Positions 8,468 to 17,736 of a stretch of DNA of 64,000 nucleotides are shown in pieces. The notes below the pieces were generated by a model, which did not search any database, was not told the origin of the DNA, and was given only the letters and a program-made list of their open reading frames with translations. A program made the position numbers and the translations under genes. The DNA comes from Bryobacteraceae bacterium (GTDB taxonomy: Bacteria > Acidobacteriota > Terriglobia > Bryobacterales > Bryobacteraceae): the NCBI GenBank assembly GCA_030041495.1, contig JASHNT010000124.1, forward strand, positions 34,597 through 98,596. The letters run 5' to 3'. Position 1 is the stretch's first letter. Every line of letters begins with the position of its first letter.

Positions 8468-9865
8468 ATGAAACTCACATTCTGGGGCGCGGCGCGAACC
8501 GTCACCGGTTCGATGCATCATGTGGAAGCAGCGGGCAAGCGGCTATTACTCGACTGCGGATTGTATCAAGGACGGCGTGCGGAGGCGTTCGACCGCAACC
8601 GCCATTTTCCTTTTCCGGTTTCGAGCATCGATCACGTGATCTTGTCGCATGCGCACATCGATCACAGCGGGAATTTGCCGACGCTGGTCCGCAACGGATA
8701 CAGGGGGCCGATTCACACTAGCCCGGCGACGATCGATCTTTGCCTGGCGATGCTGGCCGATTCGGCGTTCCTGCAGGAGAAGGACGTCGAATTCTGCAAC
8801 CGGCGCAGGGACCAGCGGCGAAGAATCGGGCGTGACGATTCCGAATGCACGCCTCTGTACACCATAGATGATGCCGAAAAAACCTTTCCGCTCTTTGAAG
8901 CCGTGCCTCTGGACGCGGACAAGCAAGTGGCGGAAGGGCTGCGGTACCGGACCTACGACGCGGGGCACATGCTGGGCTCGACCGCGATCGAACTGGAAGC
9001 GGATGGAGTCAGGCTGGCGTTTTCGGGAGACGTGGGGCGGCCCGGATTGCCGATCATCCGCGATCCGGAGAAGCTGGATCCGGTGAACTACCTGATCATG
9101 GAGAGCACTTACGGCGACCGGTTTCATCGCAAGCTGGAGCATGTGGCGGAGAAGCTGGCGGATGTGGTGAACCGGACCGCGGGCCGCGGCGGCAAGATTA
9201 TCGTGCCGAGCTTCGCGGTGGGGCGCACACAACAACTGGTGCTGGTGCTACATGAGCTGATCGACGCGAACCGCATTCCCCCGATTCCGATTTTCGTGGA
9301 CAGTCCGCTGGCGGTGAACGCGACCGAGGTTTTCCGCAAACATCCGGAATGCTACGACGAGGAGGCTCGCAAATTCCTGACGGAGGGCGAAGATCCGTTC
9401 GGATTCTACCGGCTGAAGTATGTGCGCGAAGTGAGCGATTCCAAGGCGCTCAACGATCTGCACGGGCCGTTCCTGGTGATTTCGGCATCGGGAATGTGCG
9501 AAGCGGGGCGCATTCTGCATCATCTGCGCAACAACATCAGCGACCCGCGCAACACAGTTCTGATCACGGGCTTCCAGGCGGAGCACACGCTGGGGCGCAA
9601 GATTCTAGATGGGTGGCAGGAAGTGCCGATTTTCGGTGAGCCGGTGACGGTGCGCGCGGAGGTGGTGTCGCTGGATGAATTGAGCGGTCATGCGGACCAA
9701 CGCGAATTGATCGAGTGGATGCGGCCGATCGCGCATGGGCTCAAGAAAGTGTTCCTGGTGCACGGCGAAGTTCATTCGGCAGAAGTGCTGGCCCAGGTGA
9801 TCACGAAAGAGTACGGTATAGAGGTGACGATCCCGGCTCGCGGCGAGAGCTTTGAGCTGAAGTGA
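8468..9865 (+). CDS. MBL-fold beta-CASP RNA metallo-hydrolase
   Basis: The 465-residue product has the metallo-beta-lactamase core motif HAHIDH at residues 61-66, the later metal ligands in DAGHMLGS and FSGDVGRPG, then a beta-CASP cap (PSFAVGRTQQL, SASGMCEAGRI) and the C-terminal RMMBL block with GHADQREL and VHGEVHSAE. Two zinc ions in this fold cleave RNA as endo- or 5'-exonuclease; CPSF-73 and YsfA-like bacterial proteins are relatives. There is no KH domain, so RNA recognition must come from the core itself. A TATAGT box lies 11 nt before the start codon. The next gene begins 13 nt downstream on the same strand. Confidence 0.9.
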   Translation: MKLTFWGAARTVTGSMHHVEAAGKRLLLDCGLYQGRRAEAFDRNRHFPFPVSSIDHVILSHAHIDHSGNLPTLVRNGYRGPIHTSPATIDLCLAMLADSAFLQEKDVEFCNRRRDQRRRIGRDDSECTPLYTIDDAEKTFPLFEAVPLDADKQVAEGLRYRTYDAGHMLGSTAIELEADGVRLAFSGDVGRPGLPIIRDPEKLDPVNYLIMESTYGDRFHRKLEHVAEKLADVVNRTAGRGGKIIVPSFAVGRTQQLVLVLHELIDANRIPPIPIFVDSPLAVNATEVFRKHPECYDEEARKFLTEGEDPFGFYRLKYVREVSDSKALNDLHGPFLVISASGMCEAGRILHHLRNNISDPRNTVLITGFQAEHTLGRKILDGWQEVPIFGEPVTVRAEVVSLDELSGHADQRELIEWMRPIAHGLKKVFLVHGEVHSAEVLAQVITKEYGIEVTIPARGESFELK

Positions 9866-9878
9866 GTTGAAGTAAGCG

Positions 9879-11318
9879 ATGGCAGAGCGATTCCCCGCCC
9901 CGGTTTACGCGGAAACGGTGCTCGAGCCGAATTTCGAGCACGCCAAGCTGCACTTTCTCGAGGCGTTGATTCAGATTCATTACGCCCACACGCTGATGCT
10001 GGCCAAGCAGGGGATCCTGACGCCGAAGGATATGCGGGCACTGCTGGAGGCTCTGGGGGGGCTGCATCCGAAACGCATCCAGGCGGCGCGCTTCGACGGC
10101 TCCTGCGAGGACCTGTTCTATTTCATCGAGGCGATGCTGGAGGACTCCTGCGGGCGGGAGATCGCGGGGAAGCTGCACACGGCGCGGAGCCGCAACGACA
10201 TCGCGGTGACGTTGTACCGCATGACGGCTCGCGCGGAATTGCTGGAGGCGGCGCGAGGGATTCTGGAGCTGCGCGCGGCTGTGCTCGATCTTGCGGGGGC
10301 GCATCTGGAAACGGTGATGCCGGCGCACACGCATACGCAGCCGGCGCAACCCACCACGCTGGGACATTATCTACTGGGCGCGTGCGAATTTTTAGGCCGC
10401 GATGCGGAGCGCATGCGCGGCGCGTTCGCACGGATGAATGTATGTCCGATGGGCGCCGCCGCTCTCACCACGACGGGATTTCCGATCGACCGGGAGATGA
10501 TGGCGCACCTGTTGGGATTCGACGGGATAGCGGAGAATTCGTACGGGGCGATCGCGGCGATCGACTACATCACGGAGGCGGCCGCGGCGGCCGCGGTCGC
10601 GATGGTGAACCTGGGCAAGCTGATCCAGGACCTGCTGCTGTGGTCGACGCGCGAGTTCGGATACCTGCGCATTTCGGACGGGTTCGTGCAATCGTCGAGC
10701 ATCATGCCGCAGAAGCGCAATCCGGTGGCGCTGGAGCACACGCGAATTCTGGCCAGCCGCGCGCTGGGCCAAGCGCAGGCGGTGCTGACGTGCGCACACA
10801 ACACTCCGTTCGGCGACATCAACGATAGCGAAGACGATTTGCAGCCGCTGGTGACGGCGATGTTCGCGAGCGCGGGGAGGGCTCTGCGGCTGCTGGCCGG
10901 GGCAATGAAGACGGCGGAAGTGGACCGGGAGCGAATGCGGCATCGCGCCGGACGCGAGTTCTTGACCGTGACGGAGTTGGCCGATACGCTGGTGCGGCGC
11001 GAAGGGATGAGTTTTCGCGAGGCGCACGACGTGGTGGCTAAGGCAGTCGAGGCGTCGGCGGACGATTCGGCCGAAGAGATCGCGGCGGCGATCAAGCGGC
11101 TGCGGCCGCATCTGAAGATGAAGACCGCGGAGATCGTGAAAGCGCTGGACGCGGAGAATTTCGTGCGCGTCCGCAAGGTGACGGGAGGGCCCGCGCCGGA
11201 ACGCACGGCGGAGTCGCTCAAGAAGGCTCGCGCGATGGAGCGGGAGATGCTGGCGTGGGTGGAAGAAAAGTCGGCGATGATCGAGGAGGCGCGGAAGGGG
11301 CTGACAGTACGGCTTTGA
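9879..11318 (+). CDS. argH: argininosuccinate lyase-like enzyme (fumarase/aspartase superfamily)
   Basis: The 479-residue product carries the ArgH-type signatures TARSRNDI (residues 101-108), HTHTQPAQPT (150-159) and SSSIMPQKRNP (272-282), which form the composite active site that splits argininosuccinate into arginine and fumarate. The N-terminus differs from the standard enzyme: the WGGRF motif is absent and the protein begins with MAERFPAPVYAETVLEPNFE. No other arginine gene is nearby. It may therefore be a second, diverged lyase acting on another succinylated or fumarate-releasing substrate. It probably forms an operon with the beta-CASP gene upstream and lies 6 nt before the ATPase gene. 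Confidence 0.75.
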   Translation: MAERFPAPVYAETVLEPNFEHAKLHFLEALIQIHYAHTLMLAKQGILTPKDMRALLEALGGLHPKRIQAARFDGSCEDLFYFIEAMLEDSCGREIAGKLHTARSRNDIAVTLYRMTARAELLEAARGILELRAAVLDLAGAHLETVMPAHTHTQPAQPTTLGHYLLGACEFLGRDAERMRGAFARMNVCPMGAAALTTTGFPIDREMMAHLLGFDGIAENSYGAIAAIDYITEAAAAAAVAMVNLGKLIQDLLLWSTREFGYLRISDGFVQSSSIMPQKRNPVALEHTRILASRALGQAQAVLTCAHNTPFGDINDSEDDLQPLVTAMFASAGRALRLLAGAMKTAEVDRERMRHRAGREFLTVTELADTLVRREGMSFREAHDVVAKAVEASADDSAEEIAAAIKRLRPHLKMKTAEIVKALDAENFVRVRKVTGGPAPERTAESLKKARAMEREMLAWVEEKSAMIEEARKGLTVRL

Positions 11319-11324
11319 GGGACT

Positions 11325-13088
11325 ATGGCCCCTCCCCGGATCGCGGTAACATCGTCCAAAGTGCTTACCAACCTTCGCGTCAAGAATTTCAAGCGTCTCG
11401 GGGACGTCGAAATCGAACTCGGCCGCGCGGTGGTCTTCGTGGGGCCGAACAACTCCGGCAAGACCACAGCGCTTCAGGCCCTGGCTCTTTGGGAAACGGG
11501 GCTGCGGAAGTGGCTCGAGAAGAGATCCGCGAGGAGCGCCCCCGAAAAACGGCCTGGTGTAACAATCAACCGCCGGGATCTGATCGCTGTCCCGGTGCCC
11601 GATGCAAACCTCTTATGGAGGGACCTGCATGTCCGGACGATCCAGCGCAAGAATGGCGACCAAGAGACGAAGAACATACGGATTGATATCGTCGTCACCG
11701 GGATCACGGACGGCCGATCCTGGGAATGTGGATTTGAATTCGACTATGCAAATGCCGAATCCTTCTATTGCCGTCCCCTGAGGAAGGGTGAGGAGGCGCA
11801 GGCAACGAAGATGGCCGTCCCACCCCAAGCAGAGATGGTCAGAGTTGCCTTCCTGCCCCCAATGTCGGGCTTGGCCGCAACGGAGGACCGGCTCCACGAT
11901 GGGGCCATAAGCGTCCGGATCGGAGAGGGCAGGACCGCTGAGGTCTTGCGAAATCTGTGCTTCCAAATCAGCTCCGAGCCAGATCAGAGCAAGTGGGACG
12001 CGCTGACGTCGCAGATCGAGACGCTGTTCGGAGTGAGTCTACTACGGCCCGAGTTCATTAAGGAGCGCGGGCAGATTACGATGGCCTATGAGGAAGGTGG
12101 AATCGAGTTGGATTTGGCCTCCTCCGGCCGTGGGCTGCAACAGACGCTTCTCCTGTTAGCGCACCTCTACGCTCATCCGGGTGCGACGCTCTTATTAGAT
12201 GAACCCGACGCGCACTTGGAGATTCTGCGCCAGCGCCAGATTTATCAACTCCTCACAGAAACCGCAGAGTCCCGGGGCTGCCAGGTTATTGCTGCCAGCC
12301 ACTCAGAAGTGCTGCTCAACGAGGCCGCGGACCGCGACGTCGTGATCGCCTTCGTGGGAAGGCCGCATCGAATTGACGACCGGAAACAGCACGTACTGAA
12401 GTCGCTGCGCGCGATCGGATTCGAGCAGTACTACCAGGCCGAACAGATTGGATGGGTTCTGTACCTGGAGGGTTCCACGGATCTGGCAATCTTGCGCGCG
12501 TTCGCTGAGCGCTTGCACCATCCAGCCGCGGCAGCGCTTCAGCAGCCGTTCGTCTGCTATGTCGGGAACGTCCCTTCCAAAGCGCGCGAACATTTCTTTG
12601 GGTTGAGGGAAGCGAAGCCAGATCTGGTTGGTGTAGCCATCTTCGACGCCATTGACCAGGATCTGGACCAAGGCAGCCCTCTTTGTGAGCTGAAATGGAG
12701 CAGGCGGGAAATTGAGAACTATCTGTGTTATCCGCAGACGCTCATCGCTTACGCGGAAGCGGTCGACGAACAGCCTGGGCCGCTCTTTGAGCCCGCGCAG
12801 CGAGAACGGCAAAGGAAGGCTATGGAGGAATCGGTAGCAGAAGTTACGGCTGCATTGAAGACCTTAGGAAAGCCCGATCCGTTTGCGCCGGATGTGAAGG
12901 CCAGCGACGATTTCCTCGGACCGGTGTTCCAGCGCTATTTTCAGCGGTTGACGCTACCCAATCTCATGCAGAAGACAGACTTTCATAGCCTTGCGCATTT
13001 AGCGCGGCCAGAACTGATCGACCCCGAAGTAGCCCAGAAACTGAACCACATCCTGCGGGCCGCAGAAAAGGCTCTACCCGTCAAGTGA
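11325..13088 (+). CDS. OLD-type AAA ATPase with C-terminal TOPRIM nuclease domain
   Basis: The 587-residue product has an SMC/ABC-like ATPase split as in OLD-family proteins: Walker A GPNNSGKT (residues 40-47), signature-like LASSGRGLQQ (264-273), Walker B LLLDEPDAHLE (289-299) and switch His in ASHS (324-327). A TOPRIM-like domain follows with LYLEGSTD (379-386) and VAIFDAIDQD further on, the acidic residues expected for metal-dependent DNA cleavage. OLD-type nucleases act in phage defence (P2 Old, GajA of Gabija). No UvrD-like partner helicase is next to it, so it is a class 1-like single gene. A later GTG at 11361 is an alternative start. Confidence 0.85.
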   Translation: MAPPRIAVTSSKVLTNLRVKNFKRLGDVEIELGRAVVFVGPNNSGKTTALQALALWETGLRKWLEKRSARSAPEKRPGVTINRRDLIAVPVPDANLLWRDLHVRTIQRKNGDQETKNIRIDIVVTGITDGRSWECGFEFDYANAESFYCRPLRKGEEAQATKMAVPPQAEMVRVAFLPPMSGLAATEDRLHDGAISVRIGEGRTAEVLRNLCFQISSEPDQSKWDALTSQIETLFGVSLLRPEFIKERGQITMAYEEGGIELDLASSGRGLQQTLLLLAHLYAHPGATLLLDEPDAHLEILRQRQIYQLLTETAESRGCQVIAASHSEVLLNEAADRDVVIAFVGRPHRIDDRKQHVLKSLRAIGFEQYYQAEQIGWVLYLEGSTDLAILRAFAERLHHPAAAALQQPFVCYVGNVPSKAREHFFGLREAKPDLVGVAIFDAIDQDLDQGSPLCELKWSRREIENYLCYPQTLIAYAEAVDEQPGPLFEPAQRERQRKAMEESVAEVTAALKTLGKPDPFAPDVKASDDFLGPVFQRYFQRLTLPNLMQKTDFHSLAHLARPELIDPEVAQKLNHILRAAEKALPVK

Positions 13089-13134
13089 GGAAAGCAGTGC
13101 GTTCCTCGCGGGCGAGCGGCTACTCTCGCGGCAC

Positions 13135-13140
13135 TATACT
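13135..13140 (+). promoter_or_regulatory. -10 box (TATACT) 6 nt before the Uma2 start
   Basis: TATACT ends six nucleotides before ATG at 13147, so transcription would start at or next to the start codon. No Shine-Dalgarno sequence is present. This suggests a leaderless mRNA. Confidence 0.5.
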
Positions 13141-13146
13141 AAGAGC

Positions 13147-13704
13147 ATGGCGACGACTACGGCACCCATGACCTCGCAACAATTCCTCGCCTTGCCGCAG
13201 CAATACGACGCGAACGGCAACCGGATCAAAGAGGAGCTGATTGCCGGGGAGATGGTCGCCATGGCCACGCCATCCCAGCTCCACGACATCGTCAGGGGTG
13301 AAATCAACAACGCCCGGGCGGTGTATTTAGCGGCCCACGGCAAGGTGGTGAATCTTCGGGTCTACCCGGAGCCGGCGTTTCAAGTGACCGAAGAATCCGT
13401 GTTGGTACCCGACGTGAGCGTCGTCGCCGTGGCGCGGCTGCGCCGTCAGGGTGAACGCATCATCTCCGGCGCGCCGGAGATTGCCATCGAAGCGGTTTCG
13501 CCAACCGATACCTACATCCACCTCAAGAGCAAAATCCGGGCTTACCTGGCGAACGGCTCAGGCGCGGTGTGGATCGCCTATCCGGAAGCAAAATCGGTCG
13601 AGGCGCACACGGCGCAGGGAGTGCGGGAGTTCTCCGGCGACGCCGTGATCGCGGACGAATTGCTGCCGGAGTTTTCCCAGCCCATCTCGGCGTTTTACGA
13701 ATAG
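13147..13704 (+). CDS. Uma2-family (DUF820) putative restriction endonuclease-fold protein
   Basis: The 185-residue product follows the Uma2 pattern: MTSQQFLALPQQYDANGNR, EELIAGEMVAMATPSQLHD near residue 35, then VYPEPAFQVTEESVLVPDVS with the conserved PD, and GAPEIAIEAVSPTDT with the E-x-S-P motif, ending with a YLANGSGAVWIAYPE block. The fold is PD-(D/E)XK nuclease-like, but the cellular role of Uma2 proteins is not established. It sits directly after the OLD-type ATPase gene yet has its own -10 box. A second Uma2 gene lies at 17737. Confidence 0.85.
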   Translation: MATTTAPMTSQQFLALPQQYDANGNRIKEELIAGEMVAMATPSQLHDIVRGEINNARAVYLAAHGKVVNLRVYPEPAFQVTEESVLVPDVSVVAVARLRRQGERIISGAPEIAIEAVSPTDTYIHLKSKIRAYLANGSGAVWIAYPEAKSVEAHTAQGVREFSGDAVIADELLPEFSQPISAFYE

Positions 13705-13711
13705 GATGACA

Positions 13712-14227
13712 ATGGCCCGCCCAACAGTGCAGTTGCTCACCGACGATCTGGTGGAGGCAGTGGTAGAGCAGGCCCGGCGGTCGCCACGGCGCCGGATGAA
13801 TCACAATTTCCACGCCGGCAACGAAGATAATCCGCATCGTTTCCTGAACGTTTTTCTGGAAGGATCGTACGTACAGCCGCACCGGCATCGAAGCAAGCCG
13901 AAAGCGGAGTCGTTTATCGTGCTGCGCGGACATATGGCCGCCTTTGTTTTCGACGACAACGGCGCAGTTGTCTCCGGTCACATCCTCGGCCCGGAGGGGT
14001 TTAGCGGGAAGGCACCGGCCGGCGTCACGTCCACGGTTGCCGCGCACGGTATCGATCTGGCTCCCGGCCTGTGGCACACTGTCGCGGCGCTCACACCGGT
14101 CGCCGTCTGTTATGAGGTGAAACCGGGGCCATGGGAAGCGTCGACAGACAAAGAAATGGCGCCTTGGGCGCCCGCCGAAGGATCTCCAGAAGCAGCGGAA
14201 TATCTTCGCAATTTGCTGCAGCCATAA
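13712..14227 (+). CDS. WbuC-family cupin-fold metalloprotein
   Basis: The product of about 171 residues shows an N-terminal helical segment, the motif RRMNHNFHAGNEDNPHRFLN, then a cupin barrel with QPHRHRSKPKAESFIVLRG, which holds His and Glu metal ligands, and GLWHTVAAL with a further ligand His. This pattern matches WbuC-type cupins, often found with O-antigen genes, whose reaction is not well known. The ATG at 13712 is favoured by AGGA five nucleotides upstream; ATG at 13706 is the alternative. It begins immediately after the Uma2 stop codon. Confidence 0.75.
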   Translation: MARPTVQLLTDDLVEAVVEQARRSPRRRMNHNFHAGNEDNPHRFLNVFLEGSYVQPHRHRSKPKAESFIVLRGHMAAFVFDDNGAVVSGHILGPEGFSGKAPAGVTSTVAAHGIDLAPGLWHTVAALTPVAVCYEVKPGPWEASTDKEMAPWAPAEGSPEAAEYLRNLLQP

Positions 14228-14341
14228 TCGTGGGAACGCCTTTCGACGGCGGGTCGCCCAAAAGCGGGAGCCGGCCATCGATGTCCAAAGGAAGTACGTC
14301 CTTTACTTCCAATTAAATAAGATGCTAACCTCAGTTCTTGC

Positions 14342-15646
14342 ATGCGAACGGTCGACCTGATCCATCGGAAGAGGGACGGTGAAGAACTGTCCGTAGAAGA
14401 AATCGCCTATCTCGTAGACGGCTACACGAACGGCGGCATCCCGGATTACCAGATGTCGGCGTTCTTGATGGCTGTCTTTTTCTCCGGGATGACAGACCGG
14501 GAAGTGAGCGCTTTAACGGACCGCATGGTGGCGTCCGGAGCGAGCGTGGATCTTTCGGATCTGCCGGGAGTAAAGGTGGACAAGCACTCCACCGGAGGAG
14601 TAGGCGACAAGACCAGCTTGATCGCGGCGCCGCTGGCCGCCGCGGCGGGCGTGACCATCCCCATGATCTCGGGGAGGGCGCTGGGGCACACCGGCGGCAC
14701 GCTGGATAAGCTGGAATCCATTCCCGGATTCCGCACGGGCTTGAGCATCGAGGAATTCCGGGAGCAACTGGGCAAACACCAACTGGGGTTCATCGGCCAG
14801 AGCCAGGAAGTCGCGCCCGCAGACGGGAAGGTTTATGCGCTGCGCGATGCGACGGCAACGGTCGAATCGATCCCGCTGATCGCGTCGTCCATCATGTCCA
14901 AGAAACTGGCGATGGGGCTGGACGCGCTGGTGCTGGACGTGAAGGTGGGCAGCGGAGCCTTCATGAAGAAGCAGGTGGACGCGCGCAGGCTGGCGCAGAT
15001 GATGGTGGGGATCGGGCGCAGAGTGGACAAGCGGGTGCAGGCTCTGATAACCGACATGAACCAGCCGCTGGGCTACGCCATCGGCAACGCGCTGGAAGTG
15101 ATGGAAGTGTCGCAGACCCTACAAAACGCCGGGCCGGCGGACCTGACGCAGCTATCGCTGGAGCTGGCGGCGCGGATGATTCACCTGGGCAAGAAAGCCG
15201 CGAGCATCGAAGAAGCGCGGGAAGTGGCGCAGAGCAAGCTGCTGGACGGCTCGGGCTACCGCAAGCTGAAAGAAGTGATCGGGGCGCAGGGCGGCAATCC
15301 GCAGGTGCTGGACCGGTTTGAGCTGCTGCCGAATGCGACCGGCGCGCGCGAGATCAGTTCGCCGCGCGCGGGCTATGTGAGCGCGATCGACGCCGAATAC
15401 ATCGGGCTGGCGTCGGCCATGATCGGAGCCGGACGCGACACGAAGGAGGACGTGATCGATCCGGCGGTCGGGGTGATTCTCGAAGTGAAGATCGGCCAGA
15501 AGGTGGATGCGGGCGCGGTGCTGTGCCGCCTGTATTACACCAATGAAGAGCACGTGGAAGAGGCCGCGCAACTGGTCGAGGATGCATTCCGAATTTCCTC
15601 CACCGCTCCCGAGGAGCGGGCCTTGATTTTAGAAGTCGTCGGATAA
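14342..15646 (+). CDS. pdp: pyrimidine-nucleoside (thymidine) phosphorylase
   Basis: The 434-residue product has the family signature around KVDKHSTGGVGDKTSL and ISGRALGHTGGTLDKLES, plus LDVKVGSGAFMK in the phosphate/nucleoside site and a C-terminal alpha/beta domain. It cleaves thymidine, uridine or deoxyuridine with phosphate to base and (deoxy)ribose 1-phosphate. It is the first gene of a salvage cluster with a NupC-type nucleoside transporter and a purine nucleoside phosphorylase, which supports this function. Whether it is strictly thymidine-specific (deoA) or broad (pdp) cannot be settled by eye. The length is normal. Confidence 0.93.
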   Translation: MRTVDLIHRKRDGEELSVEEIAYLVDGYTNGGIPDYQMSAFLMAVFFSGMTDREVSALTDRMVASGASVDLSDLPGVKVDKHSTGGVGDKTSLIAAPLAAAAGVTIPMISGRALGHTGGTLDKLESIPGFRTGLSIEEFREQLGKHQLGFIGQSQEVAPADGKVYALRDATATVESIPLIASSIMSKKLAMGLDALVLDVKVGSGAFMKKQVDARRLAQMMVGIGRRVDKRVQALITDMNQPLGYAIGNALEVMEVSQTLQNAGPADLTQLSLELAARMIHLGKKAASIEEAREVAQSKLLDGSGYRKLKEVIGAQGGNPQVLDRFELLPNATGAREISSPRAGYVSAIDAEYIGLASAMIGAGRDTKEDVIDPAVGVILEVKIGQKVDAGAVLCRLYYTNEEHVEEAAQLVEDAFRISSTAPEERALILEVVG

Positions 15647-15670
15647 AAGGGGCCGTATCGCGCCAGCGCG

Positions 15671-16897
15671 ATGGAGCGCTTCACCGGAGTTCTTGGAATC
15701 GTTGCGGTGCTGGCGGTGGCGTATGCGTTCTCAAGCAACCGCAAGGCGATCCGCGCGCGGCTGCTGCTGTGGGGGCTTGGGTTACAATTTGGGTTCGCGT
15801 TTCTGGTACTGAAAACGCCGGTGGAAAAGGCGTTCGGATGGGTGAGCGGAGGAGTCAACCATTTGCTGGATTACGCGGCGGAGGGCAGCAAATTCGTCTT
15901 TAGCGACAAGCTGGGCGCCCCCAGCGACATGTTCGGCACCATTTTCGCCTTTCAAGTCCTGCCCATCATCATTTTTATCGCGTCGTTTTTCGGCATCCTG
16001 TACTACCTCGGAATCATGCAAGTGCTGGTGCGCGGCATGGCCATGATGATGCAGAAGGTGATGGGCACCAGCGGCGCGGAGTCCCTGAACGTCGCGGCCA
16101 GCGTGTTCATGGGGCAGACCGAGGCTCCGCTGACCATCAAACCCTTTCTCGCGGGACTGACCGAGAGCGAACTATTCACCGTGATGTCGAGCGGCATGGC
16201 GCATGTTTCGGGGGCGGTCATGGCAGCCTACGTGTTGATCGCGCATGTGGAGATCCGGCACCTGCTGACCGCCGTGATCATGACCGCTCCAGCGACGCTA
16301 ATGCTGTCCAAGATGCTGATCCCGGAGACCGGTTCTCCGGAGACGGCGGGCACCGTCAAAATCGACGTGGAACGCCCCGGGGTGAACATCATAGACGCCG
16401 CGTCGCGCGGAGCCTCGGACGGCTTGCACCTGGCACTGAACGTGGGCGCGATGCTGATCGCGTTCATCGGATTGATCGCGATGGTGAATGGCATTCTGCT
16501 GGCCCTGCATTACACGCGCTTCCTGGGGTGGCTGCCGGGATCGATGCAGGAAATTCTCGGGCGCATTTTCTCTCCGGTGGCGTGGCTGCTGGGGGTGAGA
16601 TGGAAGGATTGCGCGGCGGTGGGCAATCTGCTGGGCACGCGGCTGATCCTGAATGAATTCGTGGCCTACGTGGATTTGGGCAAGATCGGATCGACGCTGG
16701 ATCCCCGGTCGTTCGTGATCTCGACTTATGCCCTGTGCGGCTTCGCGAATTTGAGCTCGATCGCGATTCAAGTGGGAGGGATCGGAGCGCTGGCGCCTAC
16801 GCGTAAATCGGATTTGGCGCGGTTGGGATTGAAGGCCGTGGCCTGCGGGACCATGGCCAATTTTATATCGGCGTGTATCGCGGGAATGATGGTATGA
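15671..16897 (+). CDS. nupC: NupC-type concentrative nucleoside transporter
   Basis: The 408-residue integral membrane protein has about ten hydrophobic segments and the CNT hallmark NVAASVFMGQTEAPLTIKPFL split over the conserved core, followed by GMAHVSGAVMAAYV and a second conserved NEFVAYVDLG/GFANLSSIAIQ region. CNT proteins import nucleosides with protons or sodium. It starts 24 nt after the phosphorylase gene and its stop overlaps the start of the purine nucleoside phosphorylase gene (ATGA), so import and phosphorolysis are co-expressed. Confidence 0.93.
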   Translation: MERFTGVLGIVAVLAVAYAFSSNRKAIRARLLLWGLGLQFGFAFLVLKTPVEKAFGWVSGGVNHLLDYAAEGSKFVFSDKLGAPSDMFGTIFAFQVLPIIIFIASFFGILYYLGIMQVLVRGMAMMMQKVMGTSGAESLNVAASVFMGQTEAPLTIKPFLAGLTESELFTVMSSGMAHVSGAVMAAYVLIAHVEIRHLLTAVIMTAPATLMLSKMLIPETGSPETAGTVKIDVERPGVNIIDAASRGASDGLHLALNVGAMLIAFIGLIAMVNGILLALHYTRFLGWLPGSMQEILGRIFSPVAWLLGVRWKDCAAVGNLLGTRLILNEFVAYVDLGKIGSTLDPRSFVISTYALCGFANLSSIAIQVGGIGALAPTRKSDLARLGLKAVACGTMANFISACIAGMMV

Positions 16898-17670
16898 ACA
16901 CGGATCCAAAAATCGGAGTGGTGCTGGGCAGCGGGCTGGGCGCATTTGCCGAAACGCTGTGCTGCCGCGCGGAGACGGCGTATGCCGAGATCGCAGGATG
17001 GCCAAGGTCGACGGCGATCGGCCATGCGGGGAAATTAGTGTCGGGCCGGGTGGGACCGGCAGAAGTGATCGTGCTGGCAGGGCGCGCGCATTTATACGAA
17101 GGCTACACGCCGCAGCAGGTCACTTTCGGCATTCGTGAGCTGGCCCAACGCGGCGTGCGCAGCGTGATCCTGACCAACGCGGCGGGAGGAATCAATCTCA
17201 ACTACCGGCCGGGCCAACTGGTGCTGATCTCGGATCACATCAATTTGCTGGGCGCGAATCCGCTGACCGGACCGAATGACGATAGTGCGGGCCCGCGCTT
17301 TCCGGACATGAGCGATGCCTACGCTCGCGCGTACCGCGAGATCGCGCACGAGGAAGCGGCCAAGCTGGGGCTGACCCTCGAAGAAGGCGTGTACGCGGCC
17401 GTGCCCGGCCCGAGCTATGAAACTCCCGCAGAAATCCGCTATCTGCGAACCATCGGCGCGGACCTGGTGGGGATGTCGACGGTGCCGGAGACCATCGCCG
17501 CGAATTACCTGGGGATGAAGGTGCTCGGGATTTCGTGCGTGACCAACATGGCCGCCGGTGTCCAGCGGCAAAAGCTGGTGCACAACGAGGTGCTCGAATG
17601 CGGCGCGCGAGTGCAAGAGGCGCTGAGCTCGCTGTTGAACGCGGTCATCATTCGGCTCTCGGCAGCCTGA
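16894..17670 (+). CDS. punA: purine nucleoside phosphorylase (trimeric PNP type)
   Basis: The 258-residue product shows GVVLGSGLGAFAE at the phosphate site, GRAHLYEG, ILTNAAGGINLNYRPG and VPGPSYETPAEIRYL, the last being the trimeric PNP hallmark. It splits inosine and guanosine with phosphate to base and ribose 1-phosphate. The start at 16894 (MNTDPK) is chosen over an upstream ATG at 16873 because it makes an ATGA overlap with nupC and fits the family N-terminus. It completes the salvage operon. Confidence 0.92.
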   Translation: MNTDPKIGVVLGSGLGAFAETLCCRAETAYAEIAGWPRSTAIGHAGKLVSGRVGPAEVIVLAGRAHLYEGYTPQQVTFGIRELAQRGVRSVILTNAAGGINLNYRPGQLVLISDHINLLGANPLTGPNDDSAGPRFPDMSDAYARAYREIAHEEAAKLGLTLEEGVYAAVPGPSYETPAEIRYLRTIGADLVGMSTVPETIAANYLGMKVLGISCVTNMAAGVQRQKLVHNEVLECGARVQEALSSLLNAVIIRLSAA

Positions 17671-17724
17671 TGATGGGGCGCAACATGGGGCGCAACCCGG
17701 CTCGCCTGCCGTGCGTGAAACAAC

Positions 17725-17730
17725 TATCCT
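17725..17730 (+). promoter_or_regulatory. -10 box (TATCCT) 6 nt before the second Uma2 start
   Basis: TATCCT is followed by AAAAGC and then the ATG at 17737. Spacing and missing Shine-Dalgarno sequence mirror the first Uma2 gene, suggesting a leaderless mRNA. Confidence 0.45.
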
Positions 17731-17736
17731 AAAAGC

